From: Nereocystis luetkeana
Lineage: Eukaryota; Sar; Phaeophyceae; Laminariales; Laminariaceae
Direction of reading: 5' to 3'
Length of the DNA stretch: 64,000 nucleotides
NCBI GenBank assembly: GCA_031213475.1
Contig: JARUPZ010000036.1
Span: 1,984,001-2,048,000 of the forward strand
The notes under the pieces: generated by a model
What the model was told of the DNA's origin: nothing
Database searches by the model: none
The model's input: only the letters and a program-made list of their open reading frames with translations
Part shown: piece by piece, positions 1-10,854 of the stretch
Position numbering within the stretch: the first letter of the stretch is position 1
How the letters are laid out: the number at the start of each line of letters is the position of its first letter
Position numbers and translations under genes: made by a program

Positions 1-21
1 TGCGGTTATAAAAGGGTTAAC
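1..21. repeat. Right end of a foldback element, cut by the window edge
   Basis: The first bases, a GCGGTT...AAAAGGGTT sequence, match the right arm of the foldback elements at 4373-4469 and 36008-36109. Only this arm is inside the window, so the call rests on short similarity. Confidence 0.4.
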
Positions 22-99
22 TACGGGAGCGTTCATGACAGTAATAATAGTTTTGATTTTGGTGGTTTTATCAGATACCAGGGTATCAGTTATCAGTCA

Positions 100-531
100 G
101 GGTGTGTCTTAACTCCCACCAAAGAGCATGGGAACGAGCGGAACGGAACAAGGTTGTTCGTGGCCATTCGTTCCGTTCCTACCTAAAAAAGCGTGTTTGG
201 GTCCATGCAGAATCCTGGGCCTCGCCAGCCGAATCGGCACGAACGGTATCTTTTGCACATGCCAGAGCAAATTGGTGTCCACACCCAACATTGGTGGTGT
301 CTATCTACATCAAATAATCTGCTATTTGTTCCCGTTCGGTCACGCCGTTCGGTCCTCCCAAACAAGAAAAAGGGGTGCAACACTTCTTCCTCTTCCTAGA
401 TATACTGTTGTTCTCGGGCTGCACTGAATCTATTCGTTTCCCACAACCAATCAACACCAATTCATGCGGCAAATAATATTCCATTCGCTTCGTTCCAACG
501 CTCTCTGGGGGGGGGGGGTTAAGACACACCC
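100..531. mobile_element. 432-bp TIR element (non-autonomous DNA transposon)
   Basis: The ends are inverted copies starting GGGTGTGTCTTAAC at 100 and ending with its complement at 531. Similarity continues inward through an AGAGC and GGAACGA region. The trinucleotide TCA flanks both ends (97-99 and 532-534), as a 3-bp target duplication would. No transposase frame is present: the short overlapping frames inside are not protein-like. A 3-bp duplication with GGG-starting ends is reminiscent of PIF/Harbinger-type MITEs, but TCA is not the usual TWA target, so the superfamily is left open. Confidence 0.65.
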
Positions 532-852
532 TCAACCGTCTACGAGCGAGTACAAAGCGCGAGCGGTGCCGTTGCATTGCAACTCGGAACAGTGTTTTTT
601 ATTTTTTACATCTCCCAATCACGCAGTGCAGCGTCGGTGTGTCGGTCCGTATTCGTTACTTCCACCTTGAAAAAGTGCTCTGTCAAGAGGGAAAGACAAG
701 ATAATACGATACCAGGAACATGGTCGAGAGAGGTCAAATCGAATCGGCTGGACCCGCCTTCACCAAAGCTACTATTTGTAGCTTTCCCGCTAACTGCTGT
801 GGATAAGAGAAAAGGCTATAATAGTTATGAGAGGTGTTTTCGGCCTGTACTA

Positions 853-956
853 TTACGGGGGACAATAGTTAATAGGACCTACGGCACACACAAAACCTAT
901 ATATCTGCCTATTTTTGCTAACAATATTTGGCCCTATTTACTATGGTCCCCCGTAA
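853..956. mobile_element. TA-flanked MITE, family M1, copy A (104 bp)
   Basis: The element starts TTACGGGGGAC and ends GTCCCCCGTAA. The inverted ends extend through TAATAGGACC and GGCCCTATTTA. Dinucleotide TA flanks both sides (851-852 and 957-958). Three more members with the same ends and TA flanks lie at 14887, 19258 and 34710. TA duplication and a length near 100 bp fit a Tc1/mariner-type MITE. No coding capacity. Confidence 0.75.
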
Positions 957-1210
957 TATTATTAATGATACAGCTCTCTTCAACGACCCACCGCGGTGAG
1001 CCGGAAGTGGGTGCAAGGGATCAGAATGGAGTGTTGGCTCGTGCAGAGGTTTCCTTTTCGTGTTTCATCTTGATTCTATCGATTATTACCCTACCTATAC
1101 CCAGAGCAATACTGCTGCAAGTGATGAGTATTAATAAAACGTGTGATCAAGGTTGAAGCTCGTGCTGCATGCATGAAATGTGCACGTCTTGAAGCAAACA
1201 CTGGCTGTGA

Positions 1211-1617
1211 ACAAAAAAGGGTTTTCAGCCAAAAAAAGGTATATATATTTTTTTCGTCTTCTCTCTCTCCTTCCAACTCGTAACTCAGATCCGGGGTCAC
1301 ATAGCAGGCTCACAAAAAAGGGTTTTCAGCCAAAAAAAGGTATATATATATTTTTCGTCTTCTCTCTCTCCTTCCAACTCGTAACTCAGATCCGGGGTCA
1401 CATAGCAGGCTCTTCTACCCCCTTCCCGCTACGGTACGTGCCTTCCTTTTTATCGCGAGAAGATTTCAGCCTTTTCTTCCCTCGCCGACTCGCATCGAAT
1501 TGTGCCTACCCACGCTGCAAGGCGCTCTCAACAATTGAATCCTTTTTATTTTTATTTTTGCAAATAAAGTCAAATGTCCGACCCACCTGGGGCTCGAACC
1601 CGATGTTCCACCATGTT
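1211..1617 (-). mobile_element. SINE family S1, copy 1 (truncated head, duplicated tail)
   Basis: Minus-strand copy of the tRNA-derived repeat seen more fully at 7610-7976. A B-box-like GGGTTCGAGCCC-type element lies near 1590-1602 and the shared body occupies roughly 1390-1590. The tail side carries a direct duplication of 101 bp (1211-1311 and 1312-1412), almost identical, each containing CAGCCAAAAAAAGG and the shared ATCCGGGGTCACATAGC segment. The A-box half of the head is not recognisable here. Confidence 0.65.
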
Positions 1618-1685
1618 ATCTGTACATGTACACTATACAAAAACAGTACCAGGTATATATACAATTCGCTCTAAGATGCTAACCG

Positions 1686-2455
1686 TTATCCGCCAGTTCC
1701 ACGAACACATGCGAGCTCGCGTGCGTACGGACGACGGTGGACACTCAGAATGATCTGACGCCACTCAGGGGCCGCGGCAAGGGTGTGTGCTGTCACCTCT
1801 TCTGTTCAACGTCTTCTTCGCTGCTGTGATACACGCCACGCTTCACTGAGGACGCACATGCTTTTGAGGGACGTGGTTCACCTAGAGGAGAACCTCGGGG
1901 GGGATGGGGTGGAGGTTGATCCACTAACATGCGTACGGAGGGTAGTAGGGGGTACGTTGTACGAGGACGACGCAGGCCTTCTATCCAAGTCGGCAGAAGG
2001 CCTTGCGAAGACGATGACCGTCAATGTGACCGTTTTCGAAGCAGCAGGCCTCACCGTATCCGAAAAAGAAAACGGAGACCATGCTGCTGCGGGCACCGAA
2101 CGAACCAGGCACCTCAGACCTCACCGCTCGTCATCGAAGCACCGGGATGGAGGTATCGACAGACAACGCAGTTTTTGTGCCTGGGCGGTCTTGTCGCAAG
2201 CGCTGACATCATGCCAGAGATCGCACGACGGACCCGACTCGCATGGGTATGTTACAATCGGTTCAAACGGGAGCTGTAGGATATGGAGGAAGCCCCGTTC
2301 GCTCTAAAAGTGCGCATGCGAAAGGCCGAGGTGATGGATCCCCTGCTGTACGGGTGTGTGACGTGGACTCTTGGCCAGGAGCACTTCGCTGAGCTGAGCT
2401 CCGAACGGCACACCACAGACGAGGACCTTTCACAATCTGGGAGAAGGGATCTTTA
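1686..2455 (+). pseudogene. Decayed non-LTR (LINE) reverse transcriptase fragment
   Basis: Translated pieces in shifting frames reproduce the middle and late parts of a LINE reverse transcriptase: an RARVRTDDG segment, then GCVLSPLLFN (RT block before the active site), then YEDDAGLLSKSAEGLAK near 1957-2010, which carries the Y-x-D-D catalytic motif with Glu at the second place. Next come TVFEAAGLTVSEK and, after a frameshift, KVRMRKAEVMDPLLYGCVTW near 2310-2375. In-frame stops (near 1750, 1845 and 2278) and at least one frameshift show it is dead. The same family gives the fragment at 32660-33343. Its natural role was reverse transcription for retrotransposition. Confidence 0.8.
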
Positions 2456-2534
2456 GGTTGGTAGGCTGTTCAGGTGTTTAGGTTCCTGTTGGGATCAAGG
2501 TGCGGACGAAGACCCAACCCAACCCCTGACTCTA

Positions 2535-2557
2535 TCCCTAACCCTAACCCTAACCCC
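2535..2557. repeat. Short interstitial CCCTAA repeat
   Basis: About three tandem CCCTAA units sit inside otherwise ordinary sequence, between the two LINE fragments. This is telomere-type sequence but far too short for a chromosome end. Confidence 0.5.
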
Positions 2558-2814
2558 AAACCGCAGCCAAAACGGGCCAAAACTCCAGCGAATAAACGCG
2601 GCTACGCCGCGTTTGCATCGAACCAGGAAATTTCTCAGTTGCGGACGACGATTCCGATGTGCAGACCACGCTATGCACTTTTCAAGTTGAAAACATCCCT
2701 AAAGATCCCTTCTCCCAGATTGCTAAACCTACACCCACAAAAGTTCTCCTACGGATCACTGGCTTCCAGCGCCGACAAGGCACCGACCACCTCATGTCGT
2801 ACGCCAAGAAATTA

Positions 2815-3270
2815 AAAAGCCACAGACAGTAGTGCGAGAGCGTTTGACACGACCATCCGCAAACCACGTCTCCTCTTTGCGGGGCGTGAGAAGCGTACGA
2901 CCATTGAACGGCTGATCCGTCGGGTGATGTTTGGGACGATGACTGGTGGGAACCCGGAACCAGGCTGACCGAAAAATAACTGGGCCCAATGTCGAGCTTT
3001 CGACCTCAGGGTTTGTTCTAGCCACCGAGGGGTCCACGGAAAACCCCCCTTCATTGCTCAAGTAGAGACCGTGTTTTGGCCGAGGGCGGCTATAAGAAGA
3101 GCGGGAAGCGGTACCGGGGGGTCGTCAAAGCGGTGGACTGTTTCATGGCGAGGTGGCACAGGGACGAGGCGCGGAAAAGCCGGCTGCGCCACGCAGCTGA
3201 GGACGCCGAGAGCGGCGACGAGGGGAAGGAGGGGGGCCGCCGTACTGGCACAGCTGTCGACGAACCTTGG
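2815..3270 (+). pseudogene. Second LINE fragment, C-terminal tail
   Basis: One frame near 2845-2945 reads TTIRKPRLLFAG then RRVMFGTMTGG, matching the tail of the LINE at 32.9-33.0 kb (TTVRRRRLLFAG, KRVMFGEMVGG). A later frame near 3076-3230 reads KSGKRYRGVVKAVDCF and ARWHRDEARKSRLRHA, matching the QKAGRWFRRVEEGAEAF and RKWH tail of that fragment. A stop and a frameshift separate the two pieces. It may be the same insertion as 1686-2455 with internal loss. Confidence 0.6.
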
Positions 3271-4029
3271 AACGAAGTAGTGGATCGGGTGATCGGGTGG
3301 CTAGGTATCGGTTCGACTAGCCCTCGATTTCTAGCAGTTTTTGTTTGTTTCTAGCAAATAGTTGAGTTGCTCAATGGAGGGGGGTGGCGACAGCGGCAGT
3401 ACTGACACTCGACACTGCTGTTGACAAAGAGTAGAAAGAGTAGGAAGGAGGCGGCAAACGGTGTGGCTAGGTTCCCGAATCGGTTTTCTAGCAGAGATGG
3501 GCACCCATGTCACTATCGCGGCCTGGAGTACGATTTTCTTCGTCCTCCCTTCTCTCTTCCTCCTTGCTCTGGGCCTGCCTCTCCCTTTTGATTCCTTTCC
3601 CCTCCCCGCCGTTCATACGCCGGTATCTTCCTCTCCTTCATGCTTCGTCCATGCAGCAGCTATCCGTCCTTCTCGAGTACGTATGATCTCCTCGTATAAA
3701 TGGCAGCCTTTTTCGTTCTGATCTCCCTGCGTCATTGGTATTCTGCTTTATTTCAGTTTTTTTTTTTTTTTTTTTTTTTTCATTTCCTGGTCTTTCTTGT
3801 GTTGCTGTGTTTTCGTACCCGGTACGCTGGCAGTTCACCTGCTTCACCCAGGAATTTGCGACTATTTTTTTTTTCTGTTTTCGGGCTTTCTCTGTCTGAA
3901 AGCAGTGTGTGACCACAAAATTAGTATATCTCTAGGACAAGGAATCAGAACGGACACTGGGTGTTTTGATGAAGCTGGGTAGAAAGGACCATTTAATGTG
4001 TGAAAACGCATGCATACACTCACTAAGGC
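3271..4029. other. No gene recognised
   Basis: T-rich and pyrimidine-rich sequence including a run of more than 20 T near 3759-3780. The frames here are low-complexity Phe/Leu/Ser reads and I see no supported gene. Confidence 0.5.
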
Positions 4030-4266
4030 TCATTCTTATCGGAGAGCGTTTTTTCCATAATTTCCAAAGTTTGGAAATTATTGGAGATACGTATCGATAT
4101 ACGAAGACGTTCTGTCACTATTCGTGAAATTCTCCAGAAGCAAAAATATCAAGTCCGTTAACATTCCAATATTTGGAAAAAAAAAACCCAGGAAAATATG
4201 GAAGATTGAAAAATTGCGCGAAAAAAATGTCGAAAATTTGGAAAAAAAGCTCTCCGATAAGAATGA
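4030..4266. mobile_element. TIR element of about 237 bp
   Basis: The 18-base end TCATTCTTATCGGAGAGC (4030-4047) recurs exactly inverted at 4249-4266. The similarity continues into T-rich and A-rich arms (TTTTTTCCA and TGGAAAAAAA). The interior is AT-rich with further short inverted words around TTTGGAAA and has no coding capacity. No clear target duplication could be fixed. Confidence 0.6.
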
Positions 4267-4372
4267 CCCTAATTCCAAGTAGTTTGTCGCCACAACCGAG
4301 AGTGCATTCTTATGTACTGCTGTCCCACCTCGTACGTGGTACGTTAGTACTGTACCTGGTATATACGAAGGT

Positions 4373-4469
4373 TTAACCCCTTTAGGACCGCAGTCCCGTT
4401 TTGAGGACAAACTACTTGAAATTTGAATGGTTTGTCCCCAAAACCGGACTGCGGTTCTAAAAGGGTTAA
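4373..4469. mobile_element. Foldback element of about 97 bp, family F1
   Basis: The arms CCTTTAGGACCGCAGTCC and GGACTGCGGTTCTAAAAGG are inverted repeats and the interior carries GAGGACAAACTA and its inverse GTTTGTCCCC. TTAA occurs at both outer ends here, but the related copy at 36008 lacks it, so TTAA may not be a target duplication. Partial relatives occur at 1, 19628 and 43175. Confidence 0.65.
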
Positions 4470-5246
4470 GGTTTGCCACTGCTACCCTTTCCCCACACTA
4501 ATTTTTAAGCAGTTTGTACACAAAAACGTGGGTTAGGATGCGGTTGATCTGTGGTGCTGTGGTGCCTAACAGCAGCAGTGTCCTAATTGGTACCTGGTAC
4601 GAAATACCTGGCACCTGGTACCGGCACACAGGAAGACATGTTAATAGTCGTATCGTGCGCACAGCAGTTTGTTGTGGTTATGATACTGCGTGTACTTGGT
4701 CACTCTGATGTGATATGGTAATCATGAGACTTGTGCGTATTGCGAACCACTACCTCATATTGTATGACACGCACATACAGGAGTACGTAGTCAGAGGAGC
4801 ACAGCAGCAGCATCAGCAGCAGCAGCAGGGGCAGTCTTCAGTTCTGCAGCAATCGCAGCTCGTCTGGTGTAAATACGTGTACAAACTCGTACAGCGCAAG
4901 AACTTGCTGTACGTACCTATGAGTACAGAAGTTACCGCTGTTTATGGTCATGCGTATGTACGCTGGGCTTGTCGTATCCAGGACGATGGCATGACATTGC
5001 GTTGTCTAATCGGCTTGCGAGAAATTTACTGCCTTGCGATGACTATCTCTATTATGTTGTACAGTTAGTGGCCACAGACTGCAGAGCGTTGTATGATACC
5101 TCTCCATGGATGGTAAAGAACCAGCACGGCACTTCTGAGTGTGCTGGATGCTGGATGTCGACAAGTCGAAAAAAAGACGTGCTCAATGGTGACGGGATGG
5201 TGATCGTAGCAGCATACGTACACGTGCATAGTAGGCCCACCGCACT
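4470..5246. other. No supported gene
   Basis: Contains several ACCTGGTA/TACCAGGT words and a CAG-rich stretch near 4800-4835. A plus-strand frame at 4715-5068 (117 residues, Gln-rich centre) is open but has no recognisable domain and no splice or paralogue support. I do not call it. Confidence 0.4.
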
Positions 5247-5374
5247 TCACTTTCTGGTGAGCCGACGCATCCCTGTCAAAGGAATGTAGAGGGTCTCGAG
5301 CTTGGGGCAAACCATCATCTCTCCGTAGATCAGACACCAGGCGGCGAGCATCATCATCGTCGAACGAATGTTAT
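5247..5374 (-). CDS. Possible last exon of an unrecognised minus-strand gene
   Basis: On the minus strand a CACAG acceptor at 5375-5379 is followed by an open frame starting NIRSTMMMLAAWCLIYGE and ending at a stop near 5247. It joins in phase to the candidate exon at 5791-5943: one leftover base there plus two here make a GAT codon. The combined reading looks protein-like, with mixed polar and hydrophobic residues and a Met/Leu-rich helix. I do not recognise the family. Support is splice signals and phase only. Confidence 0.33.
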
Positions 5375-5790
5375 CTGTGCTCGTGAGAATGTTAGCAGCC
5401 CACCACCAGAGACACAAGATACGAGATACACTGCTGCTGTCCTGGTACGAGAATACGCGGTGCGGCGGTATTATAGACCCTCCGCTACGCTCCGCCACCA
5501 AAAATCTCACGACAACAGAAGACCGCGGTTTGACTGCTTGACTGACCCGTACTATATACTAAAAATAGTATTCTAATAGAACAAAGACGCCTTGACGGGT
5601 CTAGACAAACCCGTCTCCTAGCTTTTTGGACAACAAAAATGTTCATCGGAAACTGGCATCTATCAACCCTATAATATCTCACTCACCTGGTTCAAAATGA
5701 GTACATACCAGGTATCGATAGAGGGATCTCCTTCCTGACTGCTTGTCTACCTGACTCACTACTGCTGTCTCTTTTTCACTAGGAACTCAC

Positions 5791-5943
5791 CGGATGTGTC
5801 TATCGTCGCTGTCGTGACCACCAACAGGTGCGGTCCGACCTGCACGGTCCTGTTGCAGTAAGTGACCTGGTCCTCCATAGAGATGATCATCGCTTTCTTG
5901 AACATTTTTAACAGCTTCGCCATGACGCCGACAAAGGAGTCTG
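5791..5943 (-). CDS. Possible internal exon of an unrecognised minus-strand gene
   Basis: The minus strand has a pyrimidine-rich tract ending in TCTATTCTACAG at 5944-5955, then an exon reading DSFVGVMAKLLKMFKKAM and later QVTYCNRTVQVGPHLLVV, ending at a strong CCG|GTGAGT donor. The exon is 153 nt and starts one base into a codon. Upstream exons probably lie at 6000-6650 on the same strand, where LLCDYVQNKALFAIRVGW and FVEPVPVHLVGYGLWDW are protein-like, but I could not make their phases meet. Function unknown. Confidence 0.35.
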
Positions 5944-5999
5944 CTGTAGAATAGAGAGGCAGACAAGTATTCTTGTGTGTTGTCAAATACCAGGTAGCA

Positions 6000-7600
6000 A
6001 CTTGCCACCCAACTCGAATGGCGAAGAGGGCCTTATTCTGTACGTAGTCGCACAGCAGTCGGTGCACACCCAGGGCTCGCTTCCTCCCACAGAGCAAGCT
6101 TTCTCGGAACCTGTCGTCTGTCCACTAGAGGTTGCTGCGTACGGCCGTCGATACGCAGTCGGCAGTCAGCAGCAGTAGCAACCAGCAGTTCACCAGTGTG
6201 GTGGTGCGGCGAAAGAAACACAGGAAGTGAATCTCCGAGATTCACTTGAATCGGAATGAATCAGGAATCTGGAAGATGAAATGCGAAACCAAACAATGCG
6301 CTTGGTCGGGACTACAGCAGTTGTTACGTACCGGTACCAGGTATTATTCTCTCCGTAAAAATAAGGTTCAAGTTTATATTAATTTTATTTCAAAACTATC
6401 GTAATATTTCGAGTCAAATTGGTACATACGTACACGTATCGTACAGCAGTACGTGCTTCTACTATGCTATTTAATACCGCACCACCACCGTATGATATCA
6501 GAGCTCCGGTCTCTATAGCCTGCTGACCTGTGACGCCTGCAACGAGCAGCTATGTCCGTAAACACCAATCCCACAAACCATAGCCAACGAGGTGCACAGG
6601 TACGGGCTCGACGAAGGAGAGGACGACCGGCGATTTTCCTGCGTAGTCACAGCAAGCAATAATTTTTTGTAAGCTAAAATCATACACCAAATCATACACT
6701 AAATCATACACCAAATCATCACCTACATGCACCAAGTCACACAGCAGCAGTAAACCGCCCGTTAGATATATCTGGTATACCGCCAACAACCAAACAGAGA
6801 GTAGGGACTCGTTCTGGCTGTCTGCTGTATACGCACCAGGTGTAGGTGCGTTCTTTCTACCCGTCGACACCCAGCACAAAACCGACCGTGTCCGTCCGTG
6901 CCTATTCTCCAATCCTAGAGAGATACCTGGCAAAAAAGTTCTGTAGTAACACAACTACGAGATATAATATGCTACACACTGTTTGTTACTGGTATTATGA
7001 AGTAACCAGAGTGGACAATGCATGCAGCAATACTATGTCATCGTACTGGATACGACAGGTACGGCATACGCATTCTATGAAATATAGACGACGAAAGAAA
7101 CAAGCAGACAGCAATAATAATTAAACCAAACAACAAAAAGCACAAACAAAAAAAACAAAAACAGGTGTGTACCTGGTATATATACCTGGTACCTCGTACG
7201 TTTGGGATAAAGATAATACCTTTCTTTGTACACACGGTATGTACTCGTATCAGTGGTATTTCGTAGCAGCAGTAAAAGTAGTAGCAGCGCGATACGTGAA
7301 TACGTAAATGAATACTATAAAAAAGTGATTTCCAAGCCCCAGACTTCGCCTATACATCGGCCACGCACACAAATACTTAGATTCCGCCCATGATTCGTTC
7401 TGCCACTCATCACTTGCTGTACTCTGTACCTAGTACTCTGTATATACTCTTTACACGACACGTATTATACGTCTCATGTCATGTACATACATACACTATT
7501 TAATGACCACTTACTTGATGAGCTGAATACGTTGGCCCTGGGGCTGTCATCAGATCGATGGACGGGATCTTGTTATCTTGTTATACCTCGCGCCTTCTTC
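6000..7600. other. Possible upstream exons, otherwise no gene recognised
   Basis: On the minus strand a TACGCAG acceptor near 6645 and a CACAG|GTCAGC donor near 6528 bound a plausible exon, and protein-like text also occurs at 6000-6130. Neither can be tied firmly to the exons at 5.2-5.9 kb. A repeat of a GATTTGGTGTAT/GATTTAGTGTAT type lies at 6675-6725. The stretch from 6950 to 7600 holds no supported gene. Confidence 0.3.
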
Positions 7601-7609
7601 TTTTTTCTT

Positions 7610-7976
7610 GTTTCTGTATTTTTTATTTTTTATTTTATTTATTTTTCCATTCCATTCATTATCTTCGCACATCTTCTTCTCTCTCTCTCCTTCCAACTCG
7701 TAACTCAGATCCGGGGTCACATAGCAGGCTCTTCTCCCCCCTTCCCGCTACGGTACGTGCCTTCATTTTTATTGCGAGAAGATTTCAGCCTTTTCTTCCC
7801 TCGTCGACTCGCATCGAATTGTGCCTACCCACGCTGCAAGGCGCTCTCAACAATTGAATCCCTTTTTTTATTTTTGCAAATAAAGTCAAAGTCCGACCCT
7901 CCTAGGGCTCGAACCCAGGACTCAAACAAGTAGAATTCGAGGTTAACCACTTGAACCACCGGGGCGACCGGCTGTA
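7610..7976 (-). mobile_element. tRNA-derived SINE, family S1, most complete copy
   Basis: Read on the minus strand, the head resembles a tRNA: an A-box-like GGTGGTTCAAGTGGTTAACC (complement of 7941-7960), a seven-pair anticodon-like arm, and a B box GGGTTCGAGCCC (complement of 7905-7916) inside a good T-arm. A body of about 200 bp follows, then an A-rich tail (T-rich on the plus strand, 7600-7650). The internal pol III promoter plus A-rich tail is the standard SINE design. Copies at 1211 (minus) and 8483 (plus) share the body almost base for base. Confidence 0.8.
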
Positions 7977-8482
7977 TGTCATTGAGCCTAGGCCATGGCA
8001 TATACATATATGCATGCTTGCATGTGAGGCCCGACGAACAAAAGTCAAGGCCAAAATCAAGGCCTCGGCTGCGAGGAAAGAAGAGGCGAACACCTACTAT
8101 ACTACGTGTACTACAACCAGGTATATATTATAATACCTGGTACCTGGTATGTATATACTATGTAGTAGATAGATATATTAATAGTAGAGCTCCCCCTCCC
8201 CCTCTCCCCTTTCTTTGCGCAAACAGCGTGCGCGGTAAAAAACCCCCTTTTTTTGTGGAGACTTGATGCAGAGAACAATACACTTTTGAACAAACTCCAC
8301 TATTTAGTATTAACATTATTATTATTATTATTTGCCTTCCGACAATGTGCAGGGCGCGTTATTCATTCAAAATGAAAAAACTGACATAATTCGTCGAATA
8401 CCATCAACTTCATCAAACCAATTCTCCTTTCCTGCGTATACTCAGTTATTATTTCTTTTACCATCCGACAATGTTACGCATA

Positions 8483-8765
8483 TGAGTCCTGGGTTCGAGC
8501 CCTAGGAGGGTCGGACTTTGACTTTATTTGCAAAAAAAAAAAAAAAAAAAAGGGATTCAATTGTTGAGAGCGCCTTGCAGCGTGGGTAGGCACAATTCGA
8601 TGCGAGTCGACGAGGGAAGAAAAGGCTGAAATCTTCTCGCGATAAAAATGAAGGCACGTACCGTAGCGGGAAGGGGGGAGAAGAGCCTGCTATGTGACCC
8701 CGGATCTGAGTTACGAGTTGGAAGGAGAGAGAGAAGAAGATGTGCGAAGATAATGAATGGGATGG

Positions 8766-8796
<31 letters not shown>

Positions 8797-8798
8797 GA
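8483..8798 (+). mobile_element. SINE family S1, copy 3 (5'-truncated, poly-A tail)
   Basis: Plus-strand copy starting within the tRNA-like head at TGAGTCCTGGGTTCGAGCC (B box intact, A box missing). It continues through the same body as 7610-7976 and ends in 28 consecutive A at 8766-8793. The word ATATGA occurs near the 5' junction (8480-8485) and after the tail (8793-8798), which may be a short target duplication. It lies in opposite orientation to the copy at 7.6-8.0 kb, about 500 bp away. Confidence 0.75.
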
Positions 8799-8880
8799 TC
8801 TTCAACATGGATCACTCATAACTTTCCCGAAAGAAGAAAACCTCGGGAACAAAAGGAAACCCACGCACCAAGTCTACCTC
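8797..8880 (-). repeat. Dispersed repeat R9, inverted copy
   Basis: The complement contains GGTTTTCTTCTTTCGGGAAA and GATCCATGTTGAAGATC, shared with the plus-strand copies at 9345-9530 and 9655-9765. It directly adjoins the poly-A tail of the SINE. Confidence 0.55.
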
Positions 8881-9344
8881 CCTTCTGTGCCAGCTTTCGG
8901 CTTGTCTACTCCATTTTTTTGCTGTCCTTGCTCCTTCCTTCTCATTACGTTCTATTCTTAAATCCTAAGCTGCATCCAAGCTCCATTCCCACGCCATCGG
9001 TGTGGGTCTGTCGTCTCCCCCCCCCCTGTTCCTTCTTCTTTCTTGGCGGTCGATTCGATGCTCCTAATGGACCACAGGTAGGTGTGGTTTGTTGCACATA
9101 CATGTTGGTCAATGCCTTCACAAGGAATATACATGCATGCATACTTTGACGGACCCCGTGCCTACGAAGATCATTTTTTTCTTTGGTTCGAGTCTCACCG
9201 AGTGCAGTGCATACTGTACGTGGGGATTTTTCTTGCATCCAAATTGTTTATGAATGGCGGAAAGCGCGAGAGCGCGAGTTAGTAACATTCTTCAATGAAA
9301 ATCGACAGGCAGTGGGAATGTGAACCCTATATTATGCGTGATAA

Positions 9345-9530
9345 AATAAAGGCTTTTTAGTGCGTGGGTTTCCTTTTGTTGCCGAAGTTTTCTTCTTTCC
9401 GGAAAAATCAAGGCTTTATTAGTGCGGGGGTTTCCTTTTGTTTCCGAAGTTTTCTTCTTTCCGGAAAGTTATATGTATAAGTGATCGATGTTGAAGATCA
9501 TGTTGCACACTGTCGGATGGCAAGAAACAC
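9345..9530 (+). repeat. Dispersed repeat R9, tandem partial and full copies
   Basis: The segment GGGTTTCCTTTTG...TTCTTCTTTCCGG appears twice in a row (about 9366 and 9428). The second copy continues into GTTGAAGATCATGTTGCAC and CTGTCGGATGGCAAG. The CCGACA/TGTCGG word also recurs near 8340, 8465 and 14075. Confidence 0.55.
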
Positions 9531-9654
9531 AACAATTATGGCGTGAGGATAGAGCGTGGATGCACCTTAGGGTTTAAGAATATAACGTAATGAGAAGGAA
9601 CGAGCAAGGATAGCAAAAAAAGGAGTAGACAGGTTTAAAGTTGGTACAGAAGGG

Positions 9655-9900
9655 AGGTAGACTTGGTGCATGGGTTTCCTTTTGTTTCCGAGGTTTTCTT
9701 CTTTCGGGAAAGTTACGAGTGATCAATGTTGAAGATCATGCTGCACATTGTCGGATGGCAAGGGAAATAATAATAACAATAATAAAGGCACGTGCCGGGG
9801 GGGAGAAGGGACGACACCGGTGACCACGGCTTGTCCAGAAGATTTCTGAGGCAAAAACCTCTCTCCTGCTACGAGTTAGTAAGCTGGAAAGCAAAGCATA
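9655..9900 (+). repeat. Dispersed repeat R9 followed by a diverged SINE-like tail
   Basis: 9655-9765 repeats the R9 unit. It is followed at 9785-9900 by GGCACGTGCCGG-GGGGGAGAAG and CTACGAGTTAGTAAG, which resemble the 3' half of SINE S1 at low identity. No gene seen. Confidence 0.4.
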
Positions 9901-9910
9901 CGCGAAGATA

Positions 9911-10854
9911 AATAAAAAAACGAGCAAGGGGGGCTCCCGGCCACCTACAGATGGATCATACCAGTGGTACATACTTACATACATACGCACTGCTGTGCTG
10001 CTGTGTGCCAGGTGCCACAGGTAAATAAGGAATTAATACGCATATGACTCGTGTCCGCTTTCGAGGGTCTGAAAAAGTATGCATGCAGTGCCGTTAACAC
10101 CACGATCGAGACAACACTGTGGATACCTGCTGTACCACACCCACCCAGGAGAGAGTCTCTTCGATCTCCTTCCCTGCGGGTCACTTATTACATACCAGGT
10201 AAATAATACGAGATCCGTACGTGCACCACACGGCGATAACTATTTTCGCGTAAATCTTGTGTACATACATACTTGGTACACACCATACTAGCACAGCACG
10301 ACGAGGTCTTTCTTCATGCGCACTGGTTTTTTAGCAACGTGTGCGTGTGGATACCCCAGACATGACTGGGAGAGGCCGGTACGCGTCAAGCATACCTGTG
10401 GCACATTATAAAGAGATTTGCTGTAGACAGATACTACTGTTGTAGACAAAGTGTACGAGGTAGAGCTATAAACAGGATATGTATACACAGTATAGTACTC
10501 GTACAGTAGTAGTATCAAGTATTAATAGGTGTATGATGTATCGAAATTACGCTTGGTACTTACTTTAAGGTAATTTTTTCGCATGCTTCCGTCCAGAGTG
10601 GTACTATACATACCTGGTATCATTTTCTCAGGTAGTACCCATTTGCTTGCCATCTCGGGATGATTTCATGGTGGTGCAACAGTACTGCTGTTAAGTTGTA
10701 CTCAAGTACCTGTACACCGGTCGAGCGGCTGAGATTCCTTCAGTGACATCACGATCGATACCCCCCCCTCACGGTCTATGATCATACGCCTAGAAGACCA
10801 TGCAAGAGAACAAGTGCAGCCCCCCCCTCCCCCCCCCCGCGGCCGCCTCCTCTT
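9911..10854. other. No gene recognised
   Basis: Contains scattered TACCAGGTA/TACCTGGTA words and CAGCAGTA/TACTGCTG words and a C-rich run at 10820-10840. Open frames are short and without domain character. Confidence 0.5.

Noticed and set aside
2535-2557. Chromosome end
   Set aside because: Only about three CCCTAA units with ordinary sequence on both sides.
4715-5068. 117-residue plus-strand frame with Gln-rich centre
   Set aside because: Open frame through CAG-repeat sequence; no domain, splice or paralogue evidence.
7896-7972. Minus-strand tRNA gene
   Set aside because: A and B boxes and T-arm are present but the acceptor stem does not pair, and the sequence continues into a repeated body; it is a SINE head.
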